A stretch of 64,000 bases of DNA from assembly GCF_002288925.2 (NCBI RefSeq), contig NW_022098001.1, forward strand, positions 10,566,582-10,630,581, given 5' to 3'. Shown here piece by piece: positions 12,961 to 23,855 of this stretch. A program made the translations under genes and the position numbers. Position 1 is the stretch's first letter. Each line of letters opens with the position of its first letter. The notes under the pieces were generated by a model. That model made no database searches and had not been told where the DNA came from. It saw nothing but the letters and a program-made list of their open reading frames with translations. The DNA comes from Delphinapterus leucas. Its lineage: Eukaryota > Chordata > Mammalia > Artiodactyla > Monodontidae.

Positions 12961-13205
12961 AATTAAGGAGAAGTCAGAGTATGGAACTCACTGAATGATA
13001 CACATGTTAATGTTGTCAAGAATTTGAACTTTCCTTAAGTTATACTTTTATTAATGTAGTTACACTTTTAATCAGTGTATTAATTGTTTGGGATTATTGC
13101 AGTTAAGTGTAGTGTTTATCTTGGGGTGGGAGTGAGGAGTTATAAGTGTATAGAGACTAAATCCTCATATTTTATCTTCAAAATTTAAGGTGTACGGAAA
13201 CAGAT
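12961..13205 (+). repeat. Local duplication copy B (unassigned)
   Basis: Partner of 11597-11835; see that entry for shared blocks. Copy B reads 'agaagtcagagtatggaact' at its start and 'gtgtacggaaacagatga' at its end, against 'agaagtcggagtacagaact' and 'atgtagggaaataaatga' in copy A. Confidence 0.75.
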
Positions 13206-13607
13206 GATTGTAGATAAGTGATTGGTAAAGCATTTATCTCTGAAGAGTCTCCAAAGTGTTTCAAAAATGTGTCTGGCATTGTTGATATCTTTTGAAGAAA
13301 CACGCAACTTTCCGGGGAATAAAGGACAGTTTGCACTTGGATACATATATTCTAGTTGAGTTAAAAAAAAATCAGTTTTATTACTTCAGAGCTAAACATC
13401 TACTAAATATTTACAAAATGTTTGGCCTTTAAAAAGCAAAAGGGAGCAGAAAAAAAAATGACCCCTGAATTTCATTAGTTGGAGGTAATGTATACTTTCT
13501 GTGGTTGAAGTAGAAAAGATATTTGATTTTGTGGATTTAAGATTGGATTCATCATTGTGTAATTTAGAAAATGTTCCGTTATTTCAAGCTAACTTTGAGA
13601 CTTTTAA
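13206..13607. other. Intronic spacer, nothing recognised
   Basis: AT-rich sequence with A-runs near 13360 and 13450. No ORF or repeat assigned. Confidence 0.45.
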
Positions 13608-13720
13608 ATTTTACATTTGGCTGCGCTGTGAAGCTTGCAGGATCTTAGTTGCCCGACCAGGGATTGGACCAGGGCAGTGAAAGCGCCGAGTCCTTACCAC
13701 TGGACTGCCAGGGAATTCCC
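13608..13720 (-). mobile_element. Short tRNA-derived CHR/Bov-tA-like SINE, antisense
   Basis: On the minus strand it reads 'gggaattccctggcagtcca', 'gtggtaaggactcgg', a box-B-like 'ggtccaatccctggtcggg', then 'caactaagatcctgcaag' and ends in 'gcagccaaa'. This short form lacks the long body of the CHR copies elsewhere in the window. Confidence 0.8.
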
Positions 13721-14260
13721 ATCTTTGAGACTTGTTGACATTGTTTAATAATGGAATGTTGAAGGACTAAAGAATGAAAACCTTTCATGTATTTTAAAGA
13801 TGTATGACTTTTCTAACAGTATTCAAGATGAAATTGCTAGGTTTGAAGACTAGAACTTAATTTTAAAGGAGATATTGTATGTAACATCAAGCATAGTGCT
13901 TAGCACATAGCACTGATTACAATATAACTGTTAATAACAGTTATGACATTAAATAGCTACTATTAGTAGTAATAAGGCTACCAATAATGTCATCACTAAA
14001 ATATAGAGAAATTTGCCAGAAGAGAAAAAGACATTGAAAATTACAGAGCTGAAATGAGGTAGAAGGTGCTCTACGAAGGTGGAATCTCTGTTCTCTCAGA
14101 GCTGGAAGTTTTTTCTCTTTTGCTGGATTTGCTCTCTGGCCAGGTCCTCTTCCTCATGATTAGTTTCCTAAGAGATCTAGAGAGGATTCTAATTATTCTT
14201 GACTAGGGAGCCAGATCTAGCAGTGTAGAAAGCCTTCCTTTGTGTTTCTATTTAAACGTC
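13721..14260. other. Intronic spacer with a possible MIR fragment
   Basis: The stretch around 13885-13920 ('catcaagcatagtgcttagcacatagcac') resembles the 3' part of a MIR or L2. The rest is unassigned. Confidence 0.45.
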
Positions 14261-15407
14261 TTTGGCCAAAACAACCCAAATAAAAATGGGCAAATACTTG
14301 AATAGATATTTCTCCAAAGAAGATATAAAAATGTATAATAAGCACATGAGAAGATGCTGAACATCACTAATCATTAAGGAAATGCAAATCAGAACCACAG
14401 TGAGATACCACTTCATACTCTTTAGGATGGCTATTATAGAAAAACAAACAAACCAGGAAATAATAGGATGTGTCTGGGACGTGTAGCAATTGGAACCCTT
14501 GTACATCACTTGTGGGAATGTAAAATAGTTTAGTCACTGTGGAAAACAGTATGGCGGTTCCTCAAAAAAATTAAACACACAATTACCATATAGTTCAGCA
14601 ATTCCACTTCTAGGTAGATACCCGAAAGAATTGAAAGCAAGGACTCGGGGACTTCCCTGGTGGCGCAGTGGTTAAGAAACCCCCTGCCAGTGCAGGGGAC
14701 GTGGGTTCGAGCCTTGGTCCGGGAGGATCCCACATGCTGCGGAACAGCCGAGCCTGCGTGCCACAACTACTGAGCCTGCGCTCTGGGGCCTGTGAGCCAA
14801 ACTGCTGAGCCCACGTGCTACAACTGCTGAAGCCAGTGTGCCTAGGGCCCGTGCTCCGCAATGAGAGAAGCCACCACAGTGAGAGGCCCGGGTGCTGCAG
14901 CAAGGAGTGGGCCCCCGCTCGCTGCAGCTGGAGGGAGCCTGCGTGCTGCAAGGAAGACCCAACTCAGCCAAAAAAAAAAAAAGTTAAAAAAAAAAGGAAG
15001 CAACCCAGATGTCCTCTAATGGATGAATGAATAAGCAAAATGTGGTATATACATACTAGAATATTATTTAACCTTAAAAAGGAATGAAATTGTGATACAT
15101 GGTACAACATGGATGAATCTTGAAAACATTCTAAGTGAAAGAAGCCAGACATAAAGGGACACATGCATTTTCTATGGTTCCACTTAAATGAAGTACTTAG
15201 AAGAGTCAAATTCGTAGAGACAGAAAGTAGAATGGTGGTTACCAGGGACTGGGGGAAGGGGGAAATGGGAAGTGTTAAGAGTTTAGTTTGGGATGATGAA
15301 AAATTCTGGGGATGGGCCACCGTAATGGTACTTAATTCCGCTTAATTGTACACTTGATAGTTAAAATAGTAAATTTTATGTACATTTTATAATAATTTTA
15401 AAAAAAC
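14261..15407 (+). mobile_element. Older sense L1 3' end, split by SINE
   Basis: The L1 ORF2 C-terminal coding text 'acccaaataaaaatgggcaa' and 'aatagatatttctccaaaga' begins at about 14270, and the 3' end finishes near 15405. A SINE at about 14647-14993 interrupts it. Weak flanking repeats 'cttt(g/a)gccaa' occur at 14260 and 15408. It is more diverged than the L1 at 7046 and has no open frame of note. Confidence 0.8.
14647..14993 (+). mobile_element. Long CHR SINE nested in L1
   Basis: It has the head 'ggacttccctggtggcgcag', box-B-like 'gggttcgagccttgg' and several 'ccacaactactgagcctg'-type repeats in the body. It ends 'gaagacccaactcagcc' plus A-tail. It is the long variant also seen at 17767, with the extra 'gctgcagctggagg' segment. 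Confidence 0.9.
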
Positions 15408-16083
15408 CTTTAGCCAATCATAAGGAGCTTTCTCCTGTTATTTAGGTCCTTTAAGACCGCAAGGAAGAGAGGTATACAGATTGTCTTCAGTAATAGAATT
15501 TTATTATGAGGATACTCAGGAAATGTGCGTGGGGTAACATGGGAAGGTGCCTAGTCAGCTGCTCATTCCCTCTGAGCTTCAGCGTCTCTAAATATGGGAT
15601 GTGGAATAGGCTCCATGAATAAGGGGAATGGCAGCTTAAAGTCACTTGGAATAATGACTTGAGCTTCAGTGACCTTTTGTCATCTTTGTTCAGTTAGCAT
15701 TTATACTTAATGAAATCTAAGGTTAACTGGGTCATTTTTTAACCATGAAATTTGGAACATCACCATTGGCCATTTCAGCCCTTGTGTGGTTGCTTTAGGC
15801 CCCTGGATCAGCTTCTAGCCCTGTGTGGCTTTTATTGCTGGGATGGTAAAGCTGATTTAATTTGAAGCAGCACCTGATGAGCCATAACAACTTACACAGG
15901 AATATAGGTTTTCCCCTTTAGCACTGTGTGACAGGTGTTTTGAAGTTCCATTAGCTCCAGTAGTTAGCAAAATTTTTTTGTTCACTTGTTTATTTAGTTA
16001 CTGAACAAAAGTTTATTAAACAGTAGTATATGAGGTTCTGTGTTAGGTACTTACTGGAATTACGAGGGTGAATAAGACATGAT
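15408..16083. other. Intronic sequence, no gene seen
   Basis: Unique-looking sequence with moderately higher GC than the surroundings. No ORF with coding character. Confidence 0.45.
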
Positions 16084-16099
16084 CTCTAGTTTCATTTTT

Positions 16100-16396
16100 T
16101 TTTTTTTTACATTTTTATTTATTTATTTATTTTTGGCTGTGTTGGGTCTTCGTTTCTGTGTGAGGGCTTTCTCTAGTTGTGGCAAGCGGGGGACACTCTT
16201 CATCGCGGCGCGCGGGCCTCTCGTTATCGCGGCCTCTCTTGTTGCGGAGCACAGGCTCCAGACACGCAGGCTCAGTAGTTCTGGCTCACGGGCCCAGTTG
16301 CTCTGCGGCATGTGGGATCCTCCCAGACCAGGGCTCGAACCCGTGTCCCCTGCATTAGCAGGCAGATTCTCAACCACTGCGCCACCAGGGAAGCCC
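16100..16396 (-). mobile_element. CHR SINE, antisense, 16-bp target-site duplication
   Basis: The direct repeat ctctagtttcattttt lies at 16084-16099 and 16397-16412. Minus-strand reading: 'ggcttccctggtggcgcagt' at the right end, box B-like 'gggttcgagccctgg', and a long body ending in 'cagccaaaaataaat' tail. It belongs to the long CHR variant. Confidence 0.95.
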
Positions 16397-16695
16397 CTCT
16401 AGTTTCATTTTTGATTGTATCTTTAAGGAAGTGGTTAACTGACAGGCAGAGAAAAGGAGAAAGATTATGTAAGAGAGTATGGACATATAGAAGTATGACC
16501 TATATATCTTGCATCATGTATAAATCACTATACAACAGCTGCTTTTTATACTGCAGTGATTGTGTAATTATTTTTGTTATTTGAAAATTCAGAACCTTTA
16601 AAAAATAGTCCACTGTAGATAGAGTTAGGTAATGGAAATGAGGTGAGTGAGATGTTCTTAAGCTCACTGTTTAGTGGCTGTAATAGTACATTTCA

Positions 16696-16815
16696 GGGGA
16701 TTTCCCTGGTGATCCAGTGGTTAGGATTTCACACTTTCATTGCCGAGGGCCCAGGTTCAATCCTTGGTTGGGGAACTAAGATCCTGCATGCCACGCGGCT
16801 CGGCCAAAAAAAAAA
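16696..16815 (+). mobile_element. Short CHR/Bov-tA-like SINE, sense
   Basis: It has the head 'ggggatttccctggtgatcc', 'ggttcaatccttggttgggg', 'actaagatcctgcatgcc', then 'cggccaaaa' with A-tail. Near-perfect duplication agtac(a/c)tttcag flanks it just before 16696 and at 16816. Confidence 0.9.
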
Positions 16816-16984
16816 AGTACCTTTCAGAGTAGGGATAACTGATTTGAAGATGAGAAATTCCTGGGAACACTTACAAAAGAAGTGTCCACCTTAAAAAATA
16901 TGACTGATGTATGATACTTGATGTAGTAATTGTCCAGTATCCTTTGGTATTTGCTAGCTTTGAAAGAGTGAGAAGCTCCATACG

Positions 16985-17165
16985 GTATATTGGACAGACA
17001 TTGGTTTGATTCTGTTCTGTCATTCATTACCCAAGCGACTGGGGAAGTCACTTAAGCCTTAGTTTTCTTATCTAAAAACTGAGAGTGTTTTAGTAACTAC
17101 CAAAAAGGTTGTTATAGAGATTAAATGAGAAAATGCTTGTTAAATGCTCTGCACAAGGCCATAAA
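16985..17165 (+). mobile_element. MIR SINE relic
   Basis: MIR core blocks are in order: 'ggtttgattctgttctgtca', 'gggaagtcacttaagcctta', 'cttatctaaaaactgaga' and 'gttatagagattaaatgag'. Strongly diverged, as expected for an ancient mammalian SINE. Confidence 0.75.
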
Positions 17166-17205
17166 AAGCCCTGATAAATGTTAACTACCTTTATTACTGT
17201 GTGTT

Positions 17206-17345
17206 ATTTAGCCCTTATGTATCTGTCTTTCCTACTAGATTAGGAGCTCTTGGTTGTTAAGGGCTGTATCTTAATTTTCTTTGCATTACCCAAGCAGGAA
17301 GCTTGTCTACAAATTGTCAGTGCACATTAGATGAATATAAATGGA
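17206..17345 (+). mobile_element. L2 3' end relic
   Basis: 'ctagattaggagctcttgg', 'gggctgtatcttaatttt' and 'gcacattagatgaatataa' resemble the L2 3' end ('agactgtgagctccttgag ... tgaatgaa'). Short and diverged. Confidence 0.5.
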
Positions 17346-17418
17346 TGACTTTTAAATCTGGTTTTATCATTTTTTTGTATCCATGTTGAAGATTTGTTTT
17401 AGAAACAGTAGCTTTCTT

Positions 17419-18749
17419 AAAGATAGTATTTCCTACTGCTCATGCTGCTCAATATCAATAAAAACCAAACAACCCAATGAAAGAATGGGCAGAAGATGTA
17501 AATAGACATTTCTCCAAAGACGATGTACAGATGGCCAAAAAGCACATGAAAAGATGCTCAACATCACTAATTATTAGAGAAATGCAAATCAAAACTACAA
17601 TAAGGTTATCACCTCACAGGTCAGAATGGCCATCATCAAAAAATCTACGAACAGTAAATGCTGGAGAGGGTCTGGAGAAAAGGGAAACTTCCTATACTGT
17701 TGGTGGGAATGTAAATTGATACAGCCACTATGGAGAACAGTATGGAGGTTAAAAAACTAAAAATAGGACTTCCTTGGTGGCGCAGTCGTTAAGAATCTGC
17801 CTGCCAATGCAGGGGACATGGGTTCGAGCCCTGATCTGGGAAGATCCCACATGCCGCGGAGCAACTAAGCCTGTGTGCCACAACTACTGAGCCTGAACCC
17901 TAGAGCCCGCATGCTGCAGCTACTGAAACCCGGGTGCTCTAGAGTTCGTGCTCCACAACAAGAGAAGCCACTGCAATGAGAAGGCCGTGCACTGCAACGA
18001 AGAGTAGCCCCCCCCCTTGCTGCAACTAGAGAAAGCCCGCACACGGCAATGAAGACTTAATGTAACCAAAAAAAAAAAAACAAAAACAAAAAAACAAACC
18101 TAAAAGTAGAACTACCATATGACCCAGCAATCCTACTCCTGGCCATATACCCATAGAAAACTATAATTCAAAAAGGTACACGTGCCCCAGTGTTTACAAT
18201 AGCCAAGACATGGAAGCAACCTAAATGTCCATCGACAGAGGAGTGTATAAAGAAGATGTGGCACATACATACATTGGAATATTACTCAGGCATAAAAAGG
18301 AACAAAATTATGCCATTTGCAGCAACACGGATGGACCTAGAGATTTTCATACTAAGTGAAGTAAGTCAGACAGAGAAAGACAAATATCATATCACTTATA
18401 TGTGGAATCTAAAAAAATGGGCAAATGAACTCATTTACAAAATAGAAATAGAGTTACAGATGTAGAAAACAAACTTATGGTTACCGGGGTGTAAGGGGGA
18501 AGGGATAAATTGGGAGACTGGGATTGACATATACACACTACTATATAGAAAATATATAACTAATAAGGACCTAGTGTATAGCACAGGTAACTCTACTGAA
18601 TACTGTGTAATGACCTATATGGGAAAAGAATCTAAAAAAGAGTGGATATATGTATAACTGATTCACTTTACTGTACACCTGAAACTAACACAACATTGTA
18701 AATCAACTATACTCCAATAAAAAAATTTTAAAAAAGATAGTATTTCCTA
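17419..18749 (+). mobile_element. Sense L1, 5'-truncated, 17-bp target-site duplication
   Basis: A direct repeat of 17 bases (aaagatagtatttccta) flanks the element at 17419-17435 and 18733-18749. The body covers the last part of ORF2 (aatgggcagaagatgtaaat; later 'gaggtt', 'gaatattactcaggcataaa') and the 3'UTR ending 'actatactccaataaaaaa'. A SINE at about 17767-18097 splits it. Several in-frame breaks make it non-coding. Confidence 0.95.
17767..18097 (+). mobile_element. Long CHR SINE nested in L1
   Basis: It has the head 'gacttccttggtggcgcagt', box B-like 'gggttcgagccctga', a long body with 'gtgccacaactactgagcc', and the end 'gaagacttaatgtaacc' plus an A/C-interrupted tail. Flanks 'ctaaaaatag' and 'cctaaaagtag' are a slightly decayed target-site duplication within L1 text, which proves the insertion is younger than the L1. 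Confidence 0.9.
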
Positions 18750-19544
18750 AGTAGTTGCAGGATTCACTCATAAGAATAAGATGGTTAACAGGTAGTGTTT
18801 TTACTACTTCTGATTGCCTTGGTCAGTTTATTAATTCAACCTATGGAAGCAACCTTTCTTTTCGGGTATAAAATGATTTTGGAAGGCATTTCATGAAATA
18901 ATTATTGAATCATGAAGAAAAATTTTAATTTTGTTATGAGATACAATTTAAAAAGTTATCCCCAATTACAGAAAAAAAAATGTATTTTACAAACCTTATG
19001 AAACAAAAGTGTAGAGGAGAGCCACCCCCAAAATCAAACCTTATTGCCTGGAATCTTAATATATTTACATGTAGCAAATATTTGAGTTTCTGTTGTATTC
19101 CAGGCACAGTTTTTGGTGCTGGGGAATATAGCAGTGAACAAAACAAAGTCTGCCAGTAATTTGGTGCCAGTATGTGTGTGTGCATGCACATATGCAGATA
19201 CACCCACGCTTAAAAGAAAAAATGAAAACGGTTTAGATCTCTGCACATTATTTTGTAACCTACGCTTTTTTCTTTTAGCAATATATTGTTTTAAATCAGT
19301 GAGTTTTCTACAACATGACTTTTAGTAGCCAATTGATATCTGCTTGAATGGATGTTCCATAATTAATTAATCTATGTTTAGACATTTATTTACTTCTAGA
19401 TTTAGTTATAAATAATTTACAATGAATACATGCTTATTTTTTTGTTTCCAGTCATTTCTAAGAACAACTGAATTTGATTTAATTCCTATCATTTACTCTT
19501 TAAAAAAACTTTTTATTTTGGAAAATTTCAAGCATAGTTTTGTA
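18750..19544. other. Intronic sequence, no gene seen
   Basis: AT-rich; part near 19085-19140 ('gtattccaggcacagtttttgg', 'gaatatagcagtgaacaaaa') looks like an L2-type relic. Nothing else supported. Confidence 0.4.
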
Positions 19545-19690
19545 AAGAAGAGAAAATACATCTCTGTGTACCCATTACACAGTTTCAATAATTACTAACT
19601 TCTGGCCAATCTTGCATAATTTGTATTCCATACACACATCCATTCTTTATTATTTTGAAGTAAACTCAGATATCATATTATGGAAGTCTT
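19545..19690. repeat. Old interspersed repeat, family unsure
   Basis: 'ctctgtgtacccattacacag', 'ttctggccaatcttgcata' is a pattern common in old mammalian L1 or MER 3' ends. I cannot name the family. Confidence 0.4.
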
Positions 19691-19692
19691 AA

Positions 19693-20144
19693 AAAAATTA
19701 TTTTATTGAAGTGTAGTTGATTTATAATATTTTGTTAGTTTCAGGTGTATAGCAAAGTGACTCAGTTATATATATCTGTGTATATATATATTTGATAATA
19801 TGTATACTTCAGATTATTTTCCAAGGTATTGAATATAGTTCCCTATGCTATACAATAAATCATGTTGCTTATCTATTTTATGTATAGTAGTATTTATCTG
19901 TTAATCCATACTCCCAATTTATCTACCCCCCCCACCTTTCCTGTTTTGTAACCATGTTTGTTTTCTATGTCTGTGAGTCTGTTTCTGTTTAGTATATAGA
20001 TTCATTTATTATTTTTTGATTCCACATATAACTGATATATATTATTTGTCTTTTTCTGACTTAACTAAGTATAATATTTTCTAGGTTCATCCATGTTGCC
20101 ACAGATGGCAGTGCTTCATTCTTTTTTTATGGCTGCGTAATATT

Positions 20145-20190
<46 letters not shown>

Positions 20191-20279
20191 TGTGTATGTA
20201 CACCACATTTTCTTAAGCCAGTTGTCTGTTGATGGGCACTTGGGTTGTTTTCATGTCTTAGCTAAGGTAAGTAGTGGGT
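19693..20279 (-). mobile_element. L1 3' end, antisense, with TG microsatellite
   Basis: Complement of an L1 3'UTR ('ttgaagtgtagttgatttat', 'gtatagcaaagtgactcag') into the ORF2 end ('ggctgcgtaatattcc'). A TG expansion sits exactly where the ORF2 'attccattgtgtgtg' stretch lies, at 20147-20188. Ends near 'gggcacttgggttg'. Confidence 0.85.
20147..20188 (+). repeat. (TG)n microsatellite
   Basis: Twenty-one uninterrupted TG units, then 'agtgtgtatg'. It arose inside the antisense L1. Confidence 0.97.
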
Positions 20280-22029
20280 GGCATTCTTAACTATTTCAGT
20301 ATGCATCTCTAAAAGATAACAAATATTAAACAAGGTATCACCATATTATTATCTGAGGTATAATTCTAAATGTAAATTATTCTTAAAATGGTAAATATTA
20401 AGGAGAATTTGGAGATAACTAAGACTAGTCTATGTAGAAGGGTTTTTCCCTCCTGAGATCTTGGAAAAAATATTAACAGAAATTCTTACTTTGAACAGGA
20501 AACACAAAAGTGGGATAAGCTTATGGATGAGGGTTAGGTTAAAGTGGTCATTTAAATGTTGAAGTATTAGAGAATTTGATTGTAGCTTAAAAAAGAATTC
20601 TAGTGCTGAAAAACAATGTGGGAGAAGACTGCTGTTTTTCACTGTATTAGCAATGACATAATAGATTATGTTCTTTCCTACTTTATGAGATAGAAAGTCA
20701 AATGACAGAAAAATCAGATTGTATTAGCCATTTATTTGAAAAAGATAATTCTAGGTATGTCTGCTAAAGTATGTAATAAACTATATCTTGATAGTTCCAT
20801 GAGAGAGATATCTTGGGGGTGACTTGTTCTCCACAAAGTTCCCTGGTACCTGAGAGAGTACATGTTCTCAAGGGACTCAGTCTAGAATAACTTTTTTTGG
20901 ACCTGTGATTAAAAACATATATTTTTGGTGAAATTCTGAGGTGTTAAAAACCCCAGTATGTCAAATACAAATGAAATTATGCTCATTATATCGTGTTTGC
21001 CAAGACAGGAAAATGTATTTGTGTGTATTTTAAATTGGCTTTTAATTATGCGTTTTTTTTTAAAGCTGTAAGGGCTTTAAAAGCAGACAATATAACAATT
21101 AAAATTAAACCATAGCTGAAATGATCAATTTTCAGTTAAAACACCAGAAAGGAAAAGAGGAAATAGAGACAAAACGATGAATAGTTTACTAAAATAAATC
21201 ATGTGTTTTCACTTGACAAACACCCCTGAGACCATCTTTTTGCATAAGCTAAATTAGTAACATTTCAGTTGTTCCACATGTTGAGAAAATAAGACAAGTG
21301 GACTAATAGAAAATTCTCTAAGTTTTTACTGGATTCACATGGGGAACCTATGACTTGTTTGTTTAAAGTGAGCCAGATTGCGAGCCTACTTTAAGACGTT
21401 TATAACTCCCAAAGAACTAAGCTGTGGTTAAATTACCTTTTGGCTTAGTATTAAACAGATTTGTTAATATAATGCTGTCTCCATCACTATATCATATGCG
21501 TGACTCATCTTGGGTTACTTTGTGCTTCCTTAGCCATGAAGGACGTGAAGCACAGGGCAAAGTTACAAATATATTTGAAAATTTAGGAAACTGACTTCTT
21601 TTTCTGGTAGGGATATATTTTGGTTCATAGTATCTTTCTAGTTTGCTCTTTTCCCCCTGCTCATTAGCCACTTACTATTTTTATTTTTTTCTTACCTGGT
21701 CCATGTCTTCAGCCATTCTTTTGCCAGTATTTTTAACTTCCTTGTCTCATTGTTCTTCTATGGCATCTGCCTGGCAGAACGGCAAATTCTACTTTCTGCC
21801 TTCTCCTTGCCTATCTTAAGACTTCTGAGCAGTGCCGAAGGAAATAAGAAACCTCAAAGATTGCCATTGGTCTCTAACCTCAACAAGAGAAAGATTGCCG
21901 TGGTCTCTAACCTCAACCAGGCCTCCAGTGCTATCTAGTAATCCTGTTAAACTTCATGAGACTTAGGATTTTGTTTTGTTTTTGCTCTCCACTCTGGCTA
22001 TTTCAGATATAGTTATACATCTTCAAGTA
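20280..22029. other. Intronic sequence, no gene seen
   Basis: About 1.75 kb. No splice-flanked exon, RNA gene or known repeat that I can support. Confidence 0.45.
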
Positions 22030-22590
22030 TCTGATTTTAACTTCCTCACTTACAGCAGATGAACATCCCTCCTACTTCATAAAGCGAATAGAAGCCAATA
22101 TATGAGAACTCGGTCAACTTTCTGCTGCCAGCTTACTGTCTTACCTATAACGCTGCCTATCCTTTCCTCCTATTATAATGGTAGAGGTATCCCCAGCCCT
22201 CCAAGGTTAAGGCAGTCCCACCCACATGTGCTTTGGATATCATTTCTTGCAACGTTTTCAGGGACAGGCTTTAGTAATTTCTTCTTGTCTCTTGTATTTT
22301 CAACTTTTCCTTATTTTACTAATTCATTCCCAACAGCATTTACAGTTATTCAGGTGTTTCTGTAAGTTTTTTGCTTGTTTGGCTTTATCTTCTTTCTCAA
22401 ACTTATGTCTTCAATCACTTGTCCTTTCCAGAAACTTCTAGTGTAGGGTGATCCATAGTTGTTTCTACTTCTTCACTTTATCCCATTGTCTCAAACCATT
22501 GCAGTCTGGCTTCTGCCCCTATCATTCCACTGAATTGCTATTGCTGTCATCACCAATAATTTTCTTACCACTACATGTAGATACTTTTTT
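22030..22590 (+). mobile_element. L2 LINE relic, sense
   Basis: 'ctggcttctgcccctatcat', 'tccactgaattgctattgct' and 'gtcatcaccaataattttct' follow the L2 ORF text upstream of its reverse transcriptase motifs. Heavily decayed and no frame kept. Confidence 0.55.
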
Positions 22591-22594
22591 GCTA

Positions 22595-23465
22595 AATTAA
22601 TGTTATTGAGGTGTAATTTACATATACCAAATTGCACTCTTTTTTTTTAAAGGTCTTTATTGAATTTGTTACAGTATTTCTTCTGTTCTGTGCCTTGGGT
22701 TTTTTTTTTTCTTTTTGGCCGCAGGGCATGTAGGATCTTAGCTCCCTGACCAGAGATCAAACCCGCACCACCTGTATTGGAAGGCGAAATCTTAACCACT
22801 GGAGCATCAGGGAAGTCCCTAAGATACATTCTTTTGATTTAGCTTTTTGGCTCAGCAATAATGATTTTGAGCTTTGTTCAGGATCTTAAATGTATTAGTA
22901 GTTTGATATGTTTTATTACTGAGTAGTATTCCATTGTATGGATTTAGTAGTTTATTCATCCACCAGTTTGTGGACTTTTTTTTTTTTTTCCAGTTTTTGG
23001 TTGTTTTGAATAAGGCTGCTGTGAATATTTGTGTAAAAGTCTTTGGTGGACATATGTTTTCATTTTTATTGGTTAATACCTAGGAGTAGAATTGCTGGGT
23101 TGTATAAACTTGTGTCCATAAGTTTATAAGAACTGCTAACTTGCTTTCTAAAGTGACTAATTTTTCATTTCCTACATCAAATGTATGAGAGAGCTCCTAG
23201 TTCCACATCCTCATCAACACTTGTTATTGTAATGTTTTTAATTTTAACCATTTTTGTGAGTGTGTAATGGTATCTTATTGTAGTTTTATTTTTCATTTCC
23301 CTGATGACTAACGATGTTGAGAATCTGTTCATGTGCTTATTATTTGTTTGTATACTTTTGGTGAAGTGTCTGCTGAAATATTTTTGGCCATTTTTATTTT
23401 TGGGTTTTTCTCTTATTGTTGAGTTATAAGAATTCTTTATGTATTTTGGATACAATTCCTGTGTC
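22595..23465 (-). mobile_element. Old L1 relic, antisense, with nested SINE
   Basis: Complement of L1 3'UTR ('ttgaggtgtaatttacatat') then ORF2 C-terminus ('ctgagtagtattccattgta', 'acctaggagtagaattgctg', 'atgttgagaatctgttcatg'). Interrupted by a SINE at about 22688-22820. More diverged than the L1s at 32.9 and 42.9 kb. Confidence 0.8.
22688..22820 (-). mobile_element. Short CHR/Bov-tA-like SINE, antisense
   Basis: Minus-strand reading: 'gggacttccctgatgctcca', 'gtggttaagatttcgcc', then box-B-like 'gggtttgatctctgg', 'agctaagatcctacatgc' and an A-tail seen as a T-run at 22700-22710. Confidence 0.85.
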
Positions 23466-23599
23466 ATACAATCATATGAGAGTTTTGTTCTCCAGAGTCA
23501 CTTAGACTAAATAGTTCTTTATCATTGCTTATTACTTGTGTGTGTGCATGCACATGTATATGTGTATGTGTCTGGGATTCAGGGGAAGATGGTACCCGC

Positions 23600-23855
23600 A
23601 AAAGCAAGGAAAATGATCCACTGTCAAAAGGTAAAATAGTCAACAGAATCAGAATCAGAGATGATACATATGTTGGAATTATCATACAGGGACTCTGAAG
23701 TTACAATGACCACTATGTTAAAAGTGTCTGGTGAAAGGTGGACGACATCTGTGAACAGTTAGGAGAATTTATCAGCGCAGTGGAAATTATTTTTTAAAAA
23801 AGAGCCAAATAGAAATGCTAGGCATAAAATATATGAAATAAACAAAGAATTTAAA
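23600..23855 (+). mobile_element. Old L1 5' region (ORF1 side), sense, inverted against its neighbour
   Basis: 'aaatagtcaacagaatcaga', 'tgttggaattatcatacagg', 'taaaagtgtctggtgaaagg' and 'aatagaaatgctaggcataa' match the text of an old L1 5'UTR/ORF1 start in sense. The adjoining L1 from 23860 is antisense. Confidence 0.6.
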
